Assembly: GCA_964491485.1 (NCBI GenBank)
Contig: CAZBGV010000005.1
Coordinates: 1 to 64,000 of the forward strand
Length of the DNA: 64,000 bases
Source: IDS-8 sp964491485
GTDB lineage: Bacteria; Pseudomonadota; Gammaproteobacteria; Steroidobacterales; Woeseiaceae
Direction of reading: 5' to 3'
The position numbers were made by a program, and so were the translations under genes. The notes below the pieces were generated by a model, which worked only from the letters and a program-made list of their open reading frames with translations, was not told the origin of the DNA and ran no database searches. Each line of letters opens with the position of its first letter. The stretch's first letter is position 1. Positions 8,654-18,292 of this stretch are shown piece after piece.

Positions 8654-9619
8654 ATGAACGAAGATCTCGTGTGGCGGTATGCAGACAGCAGTGAGTATCT
8701 CGAGCACGTACGGCGGGGATTGCCGCCGGTCATGATCTGCGTGGCGTGCAACGGCGGCGTCCAGGGCAAGGAATACCACCCTGCCCTGCCGGAAACCCCG
8801 GAAGAGATCGCCGAATCGGTGCACGCCGCCTACCAGGCCGGCGCGTCCATGGTGCACGTGCACGCGCGCGATCCGGCCAACTGGACCCAAGGGGCCCGCT
8901 CGACTGCCGTGTGGCGAGAGGTGAACGCCGCGATTCGCGAACGCTGCCCGGACATCATCATCAACAACACGACCGGCGGCGACCTCAGCATGACCATGGA
9001 GGAGCGACTCCTCTGCCTCGATGCGCTGCCGGAGATCGCGTCGCTGAACCTCACGCCGGACATGAGCCGCTTCACCCTGAAGGCGCGCCGCGCTCCCCTG
9101 CCCAATCCGCGGGGCGAGGTGACGTTCGATGTGTGCATCCCGTTCACCTACGGACACGTCGAGCATTTCGCGGAAGAAATGCGCAAGCGCGCGATCAAGC
9201 CGGAGCTCGAGACTTATCATCCCGGCGGCGCGTGGGTAATACGCGACCTCATCGACAGGGAGCTGATCGAGCCGCCTTACCTGATCCAGACCGTGATGGG
9301 CGTGCAAACCTCCAGCTTCGCCACACCCGAGCACGTGTTGCACCTGTTGCGCGACCTGCCGGACCAGGCCGTGTGGCTCTGCTCCGGGATCGGCCCGCAC
9401 CAGTGGCCGATGGTCACGCTGGCGATCCTGATGGGCGGGCATGCTCGCGTCGGCCTCGAGGACAACCTTTATCTCGCCCGCGGGCGCAAGCTCCGGGACA
9501 ACGCCGAAGCGGTCGAGCGCGTGGTCCGCATCGCCGCCGAGCTCAATCGGGAGATCGCCACGCCGGCACAGGCCCGGGAGCTGCTCGGGCTGGGCGCGCC
9601 GCGCGCACCCGCCGACTGA
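8654..9619 (+). CDS. Beta-keto acid cleavage enzyme (BKACE, DUF849 family)
   Basis: The protein has 321 residues. BKACE enzymes condense a beta-keto acid with acetyl-CoA and cleave it to acetoacetate and a new acyl-CoA (3-keto-5-aminohexanoate cleavage is the reference reaction). Typical marks are CNGGVQGKE near 32-40, the zinc-binding HVHARDP (His 68 and His 70), NNTTGGD, and near the C-terminus GLEDNLYLARG with the third metal ligand, Glu. The ATG at 8654 was chosen over an in-frame start at 8582 because AAGGAG lies just upstream and the earlier start would fall in the operator. It is convergent with the MFS gene, 7 bases apart. Substrate class depends on pocket residues I cannot assign. 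Confidence 0.88.
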   Translation: MNEDLVWRYADSSEYLEHVRRGLPPVMICVACNGGVQGKEYHPALPETPEEIAESVHAAYQAGASMVHVHARDPANWTQGARSTAVWREVNAAIRERCPDIIINNTTGGDLSMTMEERLLCLDALPEIASLNLTPDMSRFTLKARRAPLPNPRGEVTFDVCIPFTYGHVEHFAEEMRKRAIKPELETYHPGGAWVIRDLIDRELIEPPYLIQTVMGVQTSSFATPEHVLHLLRDLPDQAVWLCSGIGPHQWPMVTLAILMGGHARVGLEDNLYLARGRKLRDNAEAVERVVRIAAELNREIATPAQARELLGLGAPRAPAD

Positions 9620-9626
9620 GCGGGGC

Positions 9627-10982
9627 TCAGGGCACCGGGCGAGTTGTCGCCGGTTCACCCGACAGGGCGAGAGCCCGGTCGTAGCGCTTCCAGGCGACCA
9701 GGAGAAACGCGAGGATGCCGGCCATCAGCACACCCCCGACCAGCGCCATCGATTCTCCCAGGCGCGAGGGATCGCCGAACACGTAGTCCGTCGACAGGGC
9801 GAACACCGTCGCACCGCCGCCGCTGCCGACCAGGTTCGCAATCAGCAGGTAGATCGCGGAGACGCGTCCCCGCATTGGCGCGGGCGCGCTGTTCACCACG
9901 GTGAGCGGAGCCACCACCGAGCCGACCGCGGTGAAGGTCAGGGTGACCGCGATCCCGACGAGGGCGAGCGCACCCGAGCTTGCGAGCGGGGCGAATACGG
10001 CGAACGGAGCAATCACCGCCGCCGCCAGCACCAGGATCGTGACCGCGGAGTCACGTTGCAGGCGCCGGCCCAATGCGGTCGCGAGAAAGGCGCCGAGCGG
10101 TGCGCCGACGAGACCGGTGATGAGCACAGCCGAGCCGAGGGTCGAACCGATGGACGGAAGACTCCACCCGAATGAGCGGACGAAAAGCGGCGGCAGCCAT
10201 GCGAAGAATCCATTCACGAACAGGTTGAACAGCGTGACGCCGCCGATGATCGGCACCAGGAAGAACGCTGCGCTGCGCAGGTAGGCGAAGAAGGCGCGAT
10301 TATCCGCATCCGGCGGCGCAGCCGCTTCGACCACCACGCCGATCCCGCGCCGGCGAGGCTCCGGCAGCAGGAGCAGCAAGACGGCAACGCCGACCCCGAG
10401 GAGGCCGACCACGGCGAAGGTTGCGCGCCACGCGGACAGCCCTCCAAACCATGCCGGTGCGGCGGCGTCGAACCAGCCATGCAGCAGCCCGCCGCCCGAA
10501 AGCGCGAGGGCTGAGCCGATCGGCGACCCGAGCACGAACAACATCAAAGCCTTCGGCCGCTGCTCGCGCGGAAAAAGGTCCGCCAGCAGCGAATACGCCG
10601 CCGGCAGCAGCACGGCTTCGCCCAGGCCCACGCCCATGCGGGTAAGGAAGAGTATCTCGAAGCTCGGGGCAAAGCCGCAGGCGAACGTCATCGCACTCCA
10701 CACCAGGACCCCGAGTGTCACGAGCCTGGCGCGGTCCCATCGGTCGACCAGCCAGCTCAGCGGCACCGTGAAAGTCGCGTGACAGAGCGCGAACGCGAAC
10801 CCGGTAAGCAGCGCGAGCTGGGTATCCGTCGCGCCGAGGTCCGCCTTCATCGGCTCGATGAGGATCGCCGGAAGATTGCGGTCCATCCACGAAAGCGTGT
10901 AGGCCAGCATCAGGAGGCCGGCCGCGAGCCACGCGCCGGGTGCCGCACGCGGGACCGCGGACTCGGGCGACGGGGGGCTCAC
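9627..10982 (-). CDS. MFS transporter (12 helices)
   Basis: The protein has 451 residues in two bundles of six helices. The first begins LAAGLLMLAYTLSWMDRNL, with the MFS loop signature LVDRWDRARLV between helices 2 and 3. A long charged cytoplasmic loop at about 215-235 separates the halves. The YTLSWMDRN start resembles the Spinster-like and anion:cation-symporter branches that carry organic acids and small metabolites. The start appears to be GTG at 10982. It follows the DUF2817 gene by 31 bases in the same direction and shares its promoter and operator. It probably imports the cleavage products, or the substrate itself, across the inner membrane. Confidence 0.85.
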   Translation of the reverse strand: MSPPSPESAVPRAAPGAWLAAGLLMLAYTLSWMDRNLPAILIEPMKADLGATDTQLALLTGFAFALCHATFTVPLSWLVDRWDRARLVTLGVLVWSAMTFACGFAPSFEILFLTRMGVGLGEAVLLPAAYSLLADLFPREQRPKALMLFVLGSPIGSALALSGGGLLHGWFDAAAPAWFGGLSAWRATFAVVGLLGVGVAVLLLLLPEPRRRGIGVVVEAAAPPDADNRAFFAYLRSAAFFLVPIIGGVTLFNLFVNGFFAWLPPLFVRSFGWSLPSIGSTLGSAVLITGLVGAPLGAFLATALGRRLQRDSAVTILVLAAAVIAPFAVFAPLASSGALALVGIAVTLTFTAVGSVVAPLTVVNSAPAPMRGRVSAIYLLIANLVGSGGGATVFALSTDYVFGDPSRLGESMALVGGVLMAGILAFLLVAWKRYDRALALSGEPATTRPVP

Positions 10983-11013
10983 GAGAGCGGCGGGTTCCCT
11001 GCGGCGCGCCGTC

Positions 11014-12102
11014 TCACAAGACGCTATCCGCGTCGAGCGCCGCGTCCACCGTGCGCCAGATGATCTCGAGCCCCTTCTCGAGCACCGTCTCGCGCCATGC
11101 CGGGCTCGCGGGATAGAAGAGCTCGCGATAGGCGGCCGATGTCGCCCGTCCGAAATCGTCCAGTGGTGTCCCGTACGTGTGTATGTAGGTGTTCGCGCGA
11201 AACAGCTCGAACTCCGCCTCCACGTCGTGGGTCCCCCATTCGAGTCCGACGAACAGCACGCGCGGTCCGTCCGGCCGATGCCAGAGTTCGTACGGCGCGC
11301 GCGGATGCGGCGGGATGATCGGCACGCCGCCGGGAATCAGGACAGCATCCTTGAACCTCGACATCACGAACTCCGCCTTGGGCGAGCCCGGCCGGTCGTA
11401 GGGCACGATGAGCGGTTCGCCGAATTCCCCGTATCCGGTGTGGATATCGAGCACCGTCAGGTTGCGGACGTCCGACAGGAGGTCCGCGCCGATCTGTTCG
11501 ACGACACGGCGCGACCAGCTCGGCTCGCGACCATGGTAGGTGATGCCTTCCGGGTAATCATGCTGGCCCCGGCGGATGGTAGAGAGCACGGTTTCCCAGC
11601 CTTCCGCATCGATGAAAGCCTGGAAGATCTCGTCGGCGGCAGCACGTTTCGGCCCCGACCAGGCTCGCGGATTGATCCCGGCCTCGTAGCGATCGTATAA
11701 AGGATTATTCGCAAAGGGGGGCGTCGTGTAGACGAGGTTACGAAACACGTCGACATTTTCCTCGTTCTCGCGGCGATTCCACGCACAACCCCAAGGGTTG
11801 ACCAGGTGAACAAAGAGAATCCCCGGCTCACGCGGCGCGCCCCGTTCGCGCCACTGGTCGAGAAAGGCGGCCTGCAGGGCCGCGCCGGCATGTCCTTCGA
11901 TGCCGTGCGTGCCCGATACCAGGGCGAGCATGTGTTCGGGCCGCTCGGGCCCGAGCCGGGCGGCCAGCGTCCGGATCGGCTCGCCCGCCGGGTCGCGCGC
12001 CGGATGCAGGTACTCGTGGACGACTGCTCCGGCCCGCTCCGCCGCGCGGCCGAATATCCGGTTCGCCGCCCCCACGGTCTCCGCGAAATAACGCTCCTGC
12101 AC
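11014..12102 (-). CDS. DUF2817 family metallo-hydrolase (M14 carboxypeptidase-like)
   Basis: The protein has 362 residues. VSGTHGIEGHAG at about 62-73 is the hallmark of DUF2817, a branch related to zinc carboxypeptidases: His 66 and Glu 69 are probable zinc ligands. A third ligand is likely the His of LDIHTGYG around residue 220, and the general acid is likely the Glu in FVGLEWGT. Amide or peptide-bond hydrolysis is expected. It has no signal peptide, so it acts in the cytoplasm. The start is GTG at 12102 with a good GGGGAGG ribosome site. The operator at 12121 sits 18 bases upstream. Genes with this domain have few characterised members, so the substrate is open. Confidence 0.8.
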   Translation of the reverse strand: MQERYFAETVGAANRIFGRAAERAGAVVHEYLHPARDPAGEPIRTLAARLGPERPEHMLALVSGTHGIEGHAGAALQAAFLDQWRERGAPREPGILFVHLVNPWGCAWNRRENEENVDVFRNLVYTTPPFANNPLYDRYEAGINPRAWSGPKRAAADEIFQAFIDAEGWETVLSTIRRGQHDYPEGITYHGREPSWSRRVVEQIGADLLSDVRNLTVLDIHTGYGEFGEPLIVPYDRPGSPKAEFVMSRFKDAVLIPGGVPIIPPHPRAPYELWHRPDGPRVLFVGLEWGTHDVEAEFELFRANTYIHTYGTPLDDFGRATSAAYRELFYPASPAWRETVLEKGLEIIWRTVDAALDADSVL

Positions 12103-12120
12103 GTTGCCTCCCCAGATCGT

Positions 12121-12136
12121 ATGTGTGATCAGAAAT
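12121..12136. promoter_or_regulatory. Putative GntR operator, site 2
   Basis: The sequence is ATGTGTGATCAGAAAT, sharing the 11-base core ATGTGTGATCA with sites at 8578 and 18293. It lies between the leftward DUF2817/MFS operon and the rightward gntR gene, which fits control of the operon plus autoregulation. Confidence 0.65.
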
Positions 12137-12240
12137 CAGATCTAATGTAGACTACCCGAAGCACCCCGGATTCGCACCGGCGCGTCCTGTCCGTACCGGC
12201 ACGCGACCTCCGGTCTCGGGATCTTGCCCTGGAGCTTTCC

Positions 12241-12939
12241 ATGATCAGCCCGCCTTCCGGCCCCGAACGCCTGCACCGCCTGGACAAGACGCCCTTGCAA
12301 GGGCGCGCGTACGCGCACCTGAAGCAGGCGCTGACGGCCGGGCTGTTCCACCCCGGTGAGGTGGTGACGCTCAAGGGCGTCGCGGAATCTCTCGGCACCA
12401 GCGTCATGCCCGTCCGCGACGCGGTCAGCCGGCTGGTGGCGCAGGGCGCGCTCGAGATGCCGACGAGCCGCAGCATCCGCGTCCCGGAGATGTCGCAGGA
12501 GCATTTCGACGATCTGTGCCGCTGCCGCATACTGGTCGAAGGTGAGGCGGCGAGCCTTGCCGCGCAGCACATCGGGAAGGATGCGATTGCCCGCATCGAG
12601 GACATCAACGAGCAATACCTCGGTGGATACGCGACGGGCGATATTCACGGCGCGCTCTTGGCCAACCAGTCCTTTCACTTTTCCGTGTACCAGGAGAGCG
12701 GCAGCAAGCTGCTGTTCTCGATGATCGAAACCCTGTGGCTGCAGAGCGGCCCCTACCTCAGCCTCCTCATGGACGCCGCCGCTGACGATTCGCGCACCGT
12801 CGACATCGCCACGCATCACCACGAACGCCTCATCGACGCCCTGCGCCGCAGCGACCCGGAGGCGGCGCGCGCGGCGCTCCGCGCCGACATCGGCGACGCT
12901 GCCGACCTCTACCGCTCGTGCATGCAAACCGCGCCCTGA
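12241..12939 (+). CDS. GntR family regulator, FadR/FCD subfamily
   Basis: The protein has 232 residues. The winged helix covers about 20-85 (LFHPGEVVTLKGVAESLGTS, then MPVRDAVSRLVAQGALE, the canonical GntR recognition helix). The C-terminal FCD helical domain covers about 95-225. Its likely metal or ligand residues are His in FHFSVYQESG and in THHHERLIDAL. FCD regulators normally bind a carboxylic-acid metabolite and release DNA. A GGAG ribosome site precedes ATG 12241. It is divergent from the DUF2817/MFS operon and convergent with the acylase operon. Its position in the middle of the locus, plus three copies of a TGATCA-centred palindrome, make it the likely local regulator. Confidence 0.9.
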   Translation: MISPPSGPERLHRLDKTPLQGRAYAHLKQALTAGLFHPGEVVTLKGVAESLGTSVMPVRDAVSRLVAQGALEMPTSRSIRVPEMSQEHFDDLCRCRILVEGEAASLAAQHIGKDAIARIEDINEQYLGGYATGDIHGALLANQSFHFSVYQESGSKLLFSMIETLWLQSGPYLSLLMDAAADDSRTVDIATHHHERLIDALRRSDPEAARAALRADIGDAADLYRSCMQTAP

Positions 12940-12948
12940 CGCATCGAC

Positions 12949-15189
12949 TCAGCCACTGTCGGGAAGGGCAGTGTCGAGGCGCAGCGGCTCACCGGCTTGT
13001 GCTGCGAGCTCATCGGCGGCGAACGGCACACGCTTGAGCTTTGCGGGACTTGCCAGGTCACGCGTCTGGTCGTCCCAATGCGGCGAAGCCGGGTCATCCG
13101 ACTGCCCGAACAGGTACAGCGAGTAGCTCACGAGCGGCTCACCAAGGACGACCAGGCGCAATGCCCGTGATCCGTCGCTGACCAGCGGGCGCCCATCGGC
13201 CGTGTCGAGGCGATGCGCGAAAGCGCGCGGCGTAATGGCACAGGCGAACGCAGGCACCTGCAGGCGCTGGCATTTGACGTAGTTGTCGCGGCTCAGCGAT
13301 ATGCCGCCGCCCACGGGATAATGTCGCTCCGGCGAGCGTCCCACACGGAACCACTCTCCGTAGGTGCGTTCGATTCCCCCTGTCTCGCGTTGCATTCGCG
13401 CGGTGGCGGACACGACTCCCTCGAGGGCGGCCGCCAGCACTTCATCGGTGTAAGCACCGCTCTCGACCTCGGCCAGCAGCGCCGCGCGTGCCTGATCACC
13501 GGTTTTCGACACGACTTCGCTGCGCCAGAACCAGTGGGCCAGCGCAGCCTTCGAGCCGGCGCTCGCCTCGCCGTCGAAGCGCAACAGGCGCCCGAGCACT
13601 TTCCGGGTGGGTGCGTCCCACCGACGCGTAACAGCTTCATTGCGCTCGGCAGCGGCCGCGAGCAACGCCGTCCAGCGGCTGCTGCCGAACCAGTGCTGGT
13701 CGAGTGCGAGTGCGATCGCCTCGTCCACGGACATGCGATCGTTCGCTTCCAGGACCTCGTTCAAGCGCGCCGCCCGCGAAAAGAACGCGAGCGCGGGATT
13801 GTCGTTCCAGATGTACGCCGGGTAGTCCGCGCTGGTCGCGAGCGGCGCGCCGGCCGTCATGTTGTCCGGCAGCGTGTTGGCGTTCTGGACATAGCCGGTC
13901 TCGGGATTGCGTACGAGCACGAGCTCGTCGAGCGGGTGAATGCCGCGCCAGCGGGTCTCCGGATCGTCGCCCGATACAGCGCGGCTCCAATCGATTGACG
14001 TGGAGCGCACCGGTGTACGGCCGCCCCGCAGGTAAATGATCGCCCCCTCGCTGTCGGCGATCAGCAGATTCTGCGGGAACATGCCCTGGATACGTGCTGC
14101 ATCGAGGGCTTCTTCGGCATCCTCTGCCCTGATCATGGCGTCGAACTGCACCTGCAGCGTCTCCAGGACGGATGCATAGGGCGTTACGACGGCGTAAGCG
14201 TGCTCGGCATCGCGGCCCACGACCGGAGCGCGGTAACCGTTGATCCGGGCTTCGTCGAACGTGAACGTGGCGGGCTCGCCACTCGCGACGGCGATGGTCT
14301 CGCTGCGGCGCTCCAAGCGCCGAAGCTCGCCGTGTAGCCAGTAGCCGCCTTCCACCTGCGGATCGAGACGCAGCCGATAGCAATCCGATACGTCGGGGCC
14401 GCCGGTGGTCAGCCCCCAGGCGACATGGGCGCTGTGCACGAGTGCGGGCAGCGCGCCGAGCGCGAACCCCGTGACGTCGAGCTCACCCGCTTTCATGCGG
14501 TACTCATAAAACGGATTGCCAAGCGCCGGTATCGGCCCGTGAGGATCGGCGAGCAGGATGGTACGGCCGAGCGTCGTGCGTGCCGGAGCCACCGCCCACT
14601 CGTTCGACGCGAACTCCCGGGCGGCCGTGCGATCCGCGAGCTGGATGCCCTCCGCGGCGCATTCGCGCATGCCGTCGCCCACGTTGAAGCCCCAAAGCAG
14701 CAGTTGCGGCCAGGCGAGCGCATGCCACGCCTCGACCTGCGGCGCCCAGGGTGGAACGGCCTCATGGTGCTCTCGCATCCATGCGCGGAAGCCGGCCGCA
14801 TGCGCGGAGAGCTGCCTTTTGAGGCGCGCGGGCAGGCGATCAAACCCCTGCTTCGCCTCGTCTGCCAGGCGCCAGCGTAGCGACTCCCGGTCTGAAACCA
14901 GGGCCGGATTGCCCCACGGTAGTGCGCCTTCGCCGTAGACGGCCGCCGACCGACCCTCGACCGCGAGGATCATTGCCAGCGTCGCGACGAGGCGGTCCTC
15001 TGCCTGCGCCCAACCGAGCGCGTAATACGCGTCCTCCTCCCGCTCCGCATAAATGTGCGGCACGCCCCAGGCATCGCGATATAGGTCCGCGTGCCCCGGC
15101 GGTGCCGGGGTGATGCTCGGGTCCGCGGCCGGCAATGCCGGGGTGGTAAGCAGCAGTGCGACCAGCGGTAACGGCACGCGCAAGCTCAT
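12949..15189 (-). CDS. Penicillin-acylase family amidase (S45 Ntn-hydrolase)
   Basis: The protein has 746 residues. Signal peptide (LPLVALLLTTPALPAA), then the family start RDAWGVPHIYAEREEDAYYALGWAQAEDRL. The self-cleavage site precedes the nucleophile Ser 195 in FASNEWAVAP, so a chain of about 170 residues and one of about 550 are expected in the periplasm. The family cleaves N-acyl bonds: acyl-homoserine lactones, acyl amino acids, beta-lactam side chains, lipopeptides. The beta chain has GNPFYEYRMKAGELDVTG and AHVAWGLTTGGPDVSDCY. ATG 15189 was chosen since it makes an ATGA overlap with the SDR stop; an in-frame ATG nine bases upstream is possible. It is the third gene of the TonB receptor operon. 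Confidence 0.88.
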   Translation of the reverse strand: MSLRVPLPLVALLLTTPALPAADPSITPAPPGHADLYRDAWGVPHIYAEREEDAYYALGWAQAEDRLVATLAMILAVEGRSAAVYGEGALPWGNPALVSDRESLRWRLADEAKQGFDRLPARLKRQLSAHAAGFRAWMREHHEAVPPWAPQVEAWHALAWPQLLLWGFNVGDGMRECAAEGIQLADRTAAREFASNEWAVAPARTTLGRTILLADPHGPIPALGNPFYEYRMKAGELDVTGFALGALPALVHSAHVAWGLTTGGPDVSDCYRLRLDPQVEGGYWLHGELRRLERRSETIAVASGEPATFTFDEARINGYRAPVVGRDAEHAYAVVTPYASVLETLQVQFDAMIRAEDAEEALDAARIQGMFPQNLLIADSEGAIIYLRGGRTPVRSTSIDWSRAVSGDDPETRWRGIHPLDELVLVRNPETGYVQNANTLPDNMTAGAPLATSADYPAYIWNDNPALAFFSRAARLNEVLEANDRMSVDEAIALALDQHWFGSSRWTALLAAAAERNEAVTRRWDAPTRKVLGRLLRFDGEASAGSKAALAHWFWRSEVVSKTGDQARAALLAEVESGAYTDEVLAAALEGVVSATARMQRETGGIERTYGEWFRVGRSPERHYPVGGGISLSRDNYVKCQRLQVPAFACAITPRAFAHRLDTADGRPLVSDGSRALRLVVLGEPLVSYSLYLFGQSDDPASPHWDDQTRDLASPAKLKRVPFAADELAAQAGEPLRLDTALPDSG

Positions 15190-15959
15190 TCCTCCCATTC
15201 GACATTGCCGTCGACGGCAATGCGCTGTCCGGTGATGTGGCGCGCGGCGTGCGAAGCCAGGAAGACCGCAACATCGGCGATCTCCGACGGCTGCACCCAG
15301 GTACGCATCGAGATGTGCCGCAGCAACGCCGCCTCTGCCGCCTCGACCGGGGTGGACCTGCGCTTCGCCACTGCTGCGAGCACGCGCCGGCCGCGCGCGT
15401 TGTCGACCGCGCCGGGGAGGATCGCGTTGCAGCGCACGTTATGCGGGCCGAGCTCCCGCGCGACATTGAGCGTCAGCCCGAGCAGGCCTGCTTTCGACGC
15501 GACGTAAGGCGAGCGATTCGGCAGCCCGAGAACGGCGGATGGCGTGGAGATGTTGATGATGCATCCGGAACGCTGCGCCTTCATCAGCGGCGCGGCGTTG
15601 CGGATGCAGTGGAAGGCCCCGGTCAGGTTCACGTCGAGGCAACGCTGCCAGTCCTCGACAGAGACTTCCTCGACAGGCGCGTTCGGGCCGCCGATGCCGG
15701 CGTTATTGACGAGCACGTCAACTCCGCCCCAGCGGGCCGTAACGTCCTCGAACCAGCGCCTTACCTCGCCGGCGTCGGCAACATCGACCAGCGCCGTATC
15801 GAGCCCCGGCTCCCGCTTCCCGGCCGCAGCAAGCGCGTCCCCATTCACGTCGCAGATGGAGACGCGCGCGCCGCTTGCGAGGAAGGCCGCGGCGATCGCC
15901 TCACCGATGCCGGCGGCCGCCGCCGTGACCAGCACCCTCTGCCTTGCTTCTCCTTCCAT
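15186..15959 (-). CDS. Short-chain dehydrogenase/reductase
   Basis: The protein has 257 residues with a classical SDR fold. The cofactor motif is TAAAAGIG at 12-19, a variant where Ala replaces the first Gly of TGxxxGxG. Asp 37 after the second strand (SICDVNG) favours NAD over NADP. NNAG is at 85-88, and the catalytic set is Ser 138/141, Tyr 152 and Lys 156 (PYVASKAG). It sits between the TonB receptor (16 bases) and the acylase (ATGA overlap). In this setting it may oxidise a hydroxy group on the acyl chain, for instance a 3-hydroxy acid to the 3-keto acid that the BKACE would need. That link is inference. Confidence 0.88.
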   Translation of the reverse strand: MEGEARQRVLVTAAAAGIGEAIAAAFLASGARVSICDVNGDALAAAGKREPGLDTALVDVADAGEVRRWFEDVTARWGGVDVLVNNAGIGGPNAPVEEVSVEDWQRCLDVNLTGAFHCIRNAAPLMKAQRSGCIINISTPSAVLGLPNRSPYVASKAGLLGLTLNVARELGPHNVRCNAILPGAVDNARGRRVLAAVAKRRSTPVEAAEAALLRHISMRTWVQPSEIADVAVFLASHAARHITGQRIAVDGNVEWEE

Positions 15960-15975
15960 CGCTCGAGGCTGGCGC

Positions 15976-18249
15976 TCAGTTGCCGCCGAAGTGAACGGTC
16001 AGGTTGGCTCCGTAGGTGCGTGGCATACCGAAAGCGACGACGTCGGCACTGTAGAAGTCGTTGCCGGCGCCGCGTTGCGTGATGTACAGCTCATCAGCCA
16101 GGTTGTTGCCCCACAGGTTGAGCTCCCACCGACCGTCGGCGGCGACGAGCGCGACCTGCGCGTTCAGCACCGTGTAGCCTTCCACGCCCACGGCAACGGC
16201 GTCCGCCTGGCCGAGCTGGCGATCGCCGCGGAACTCGGCCGCGACCCCCGCGCGGAGTCCCATGCCGTTCGCAAGAGCGCGCGTGTACGTGGCTTCCAGC
16301 GCCCCGTTCCATTCGGGCACCCCGCTGAGCGGCTGGCCGGTCAGGTCGTCACCGGACAGTATGGTGTATTCAACGAACTTGGCGTTCGCCCGTCCCCAGG
16401 CTGCCCTCAGCAGCAAGTCGTCGATTGGCTCGGCCTCCAGCAGGAGCTCTCCTCCCTTTACCTCGACCTCCGCGGCGTTACGAATGACGCGCGTCAGCCC
16501 GGTAATACCCGGAGCGATCTCGATCTCCATGACGTCGGCGCGCTGCAGATCGTGATACTCCTGGTAGAACGCCGTCAGGTTGAATCGCAGCCGGTTGTCG
16601 AGCCACTGTGTCTTGAAGCCGATCTCGTAGTTGTCCAGCGTCTCCTGCTCGAAGCTGCGGTCGTCGGGGACCGGGTTGGGCAAGGGCTCGAGGTTGAAGC
16701 CGCCGGACTTGGTTCCCCGCGCGTAACGTCCATAGAGCATGCGGTCGTCCGCGAGGAACCAGGACAGTGTAAACGTGCCGGACACGAGGTCGTCGGAACG
16801 CGAGTCGTCGTAAGTGGGCGCGTTCGCGATCAGCAATCCCCCGCCTGGCCCGAGCGGCAGGGCCTCGTTCGTGGGCACCCCAAGCACGCGGAAGACCTCG
16901 GCCTGGTTCCAGGTCGCATCCATGTCTTCCGACGAGTAGCGGAGCCCGAAGCTCGCTTCGAGCCCCGGGAGCAGGTCGTACTCCAGGTTGCCGAAAATCG
17001 CGGCACTGCGGGTATCCAGGCGGCTCTCCGTCACGACCGCAAGGCCGTTGGCGCCGAGCGCCCCGAGGATGGTGAACGGGGGCAGGTAGTCGTAATCCCG
17101 CAGGAGGTCGACCTGGTCATCCAGGTAGTAGAGCCCGAACGTCCAGGTTGCGCGTTCGGCGGGATCTGATTGGAGACGAAGCTCCTGCGAAAAGATCTTT
17201 TGCTCTTCCAGGTTCCAGATGTCTGCGCGCAGCCTGGGTTCGGCCGCGAAGTCGTTGTCGATCAGGTCCTCTGCGCTGGTGTCCTTGTACGCGGTTATGG
17301 AAACCAGGTCCCAGCGATCATTGAGCTCGTAATCGAAGTCGACGATGGCATCGAAGCGCTCGACCTCGGAACGTGACGGATCCTGGAAATAGACAAACGG
17401 CTCAGGAGCCGCGTCGTAACCGTTGTCGAACGGCGGATCTGCCGGGAAGTTGCTCGCGCCCGCTTCGATATATTCCTGCGACGCCGGCCGCTCGTCCGCG
17501 GTCTGGTAAGCGCCGGTGAACTGGATGCTCGCCCGTTCGCCGGACCAGCGCAGTTTTCCGCGGGCCGACCATCGATCGAGATTGCCGTGATCCTCACCCG
17601 TGTACAGGTTGTCCTGGTACCCGTCGCGCCAATGACGGGCCAGGGTAATTCGCCCGTCGATCGAGTCCGTCAGGGCTCCATTGCCCATGAGCTCGAGCTC
17701 GCGCAGGTCGTAGTTGCCAACACCGAACCGGGTAAACCCCTCGCGCTCCGAGGTCGCGTCGGGAGTCACGATGTTCACGACGCCGCCAATCGTGTTGTTC
17801 CCGAAAAGGGTTCCCTGCGGCCCGAGCAGCACTTCGACCCGATCGACATCCACCAGCATCTGGTTGAAGTTCGACGGCCGCCCCTGGTAGACGCCATCCA
17901 CGTAGAAGCTCACGCTCGGGTTGAAGCCGGCGTTGCGCACGCCGACGTTGACGCCGCGGACGGACACGTCCTGGAGCGAATTGAAGCCGGTGGTCGGCAT
18001 GATGAAGTTCGGCAGCTTGTTGGTCAGGTCACGCACTTCCCGGATGCGGAAATCTTCCAGGTCCTGAGTGGTGACAGCGGCGACGCTGACCGGGACATCC
18101 TGCAGCGATTCCTCGCGCTTGCGGGCGGTCACGACGATCTCGTCCAGGGCCCGCGCGCCGGCATCTGCCGATTGCGCATGAGCCTGGGTCGCAGGCGCGA
18201 AAACGAACCCGGCGTATAACGCCAGGATCCACGACCGGTGGGTTGCCAT
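15976..18249 (-). CDS. TonB-dependent outer-membrane receptor
   Basis: The protein has 757 residues. Signal peptide (ILALYAGFVFAPATQAHA), a TonB-box-like DEIVVTARKREESLQDVPVSV, a plug domain (LPNFIMPTTGFNSLQDVSVRG; VEVLLGPQGTLFGNNTIGGVVNIVTP) and a beta-barrel ending in aromatic GANLTVHFGGN. It is of the general Steroidobacter/Sphingomonas type used for many organic substrates, not specifically siderophores. It is the first gene of the receptor/SDR/acylase operon, and the operator at 18293 lies 44 bases upstream of its ATG. It presumably imports the amide-containing substrate that the periplasmic acylase then cuts. Confidence 0.92.
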   Translation of the reverse strand: MATHRSWILALYAGFVFAPATQAHAQSADAGARALDEIVVTARKREESLQDVPVSVAAVTTQDLEDFRIREVRDLTNKLPNFIMPTTGFNSLQDVSVRGVNVGVRNAGFNPSVSFYVDGVYQGRPSNFNQMLVDVDRVEVLLGPQGTLFGNNTIGGVVNIVTPDATSEREGFTRFGVGNYDLRELELMGNGALTDSIDGRITLARHWRDGYQDNLYTGEDHGNLDRWSARGKLRWSGERASIQFTGAYQTADERPASQEYIEAGASNFPADPPFDNGYDAAPEPFVYFQDPSRSEVERFDAIVDFDYELNDRWDLVSITAYKDTSAEDLIDNDFAAEPRLRADIWNLEEQKIFSQELRLQSDPAERATWTFGLYYLDDQVDLLRDYDYLPPFTILGALGANGLAVVTESRLDTRSAAIFGNLEYDLLPGLEASFGLRYSSEDMDATWNQAEVFRVLGVPTNEALPLGPGGGLLIANAPTYDDSRSDDLVSGTFTLSWFLADDRMLYGRYARGTKSGGFNLEPLPNPVPDDRSFEQETLDNYEIGFKTQWLDNRLRFNLTAFYQEYHDLQRADVMEIEIAPGITGLTRVIRNAAEVEVKGGELLLEAEPIDDLLLRAAWGRANAKFVEYTILSGDDLTGQPLSGVPEWNGALEATYTRALANGMGLRAGVAAEFRGDRQLGQADAVAVGVEGYTVLNAQVALVAADGRWELNLWGNNLADELYITQRGAGNDFYSADVVAFGMPRTYGANLTVHFGGN

Positions 18250-18292
18250 GCCAAATCCCCCTGGGTTCGGGTTGCCGTGCCATGATAATCAG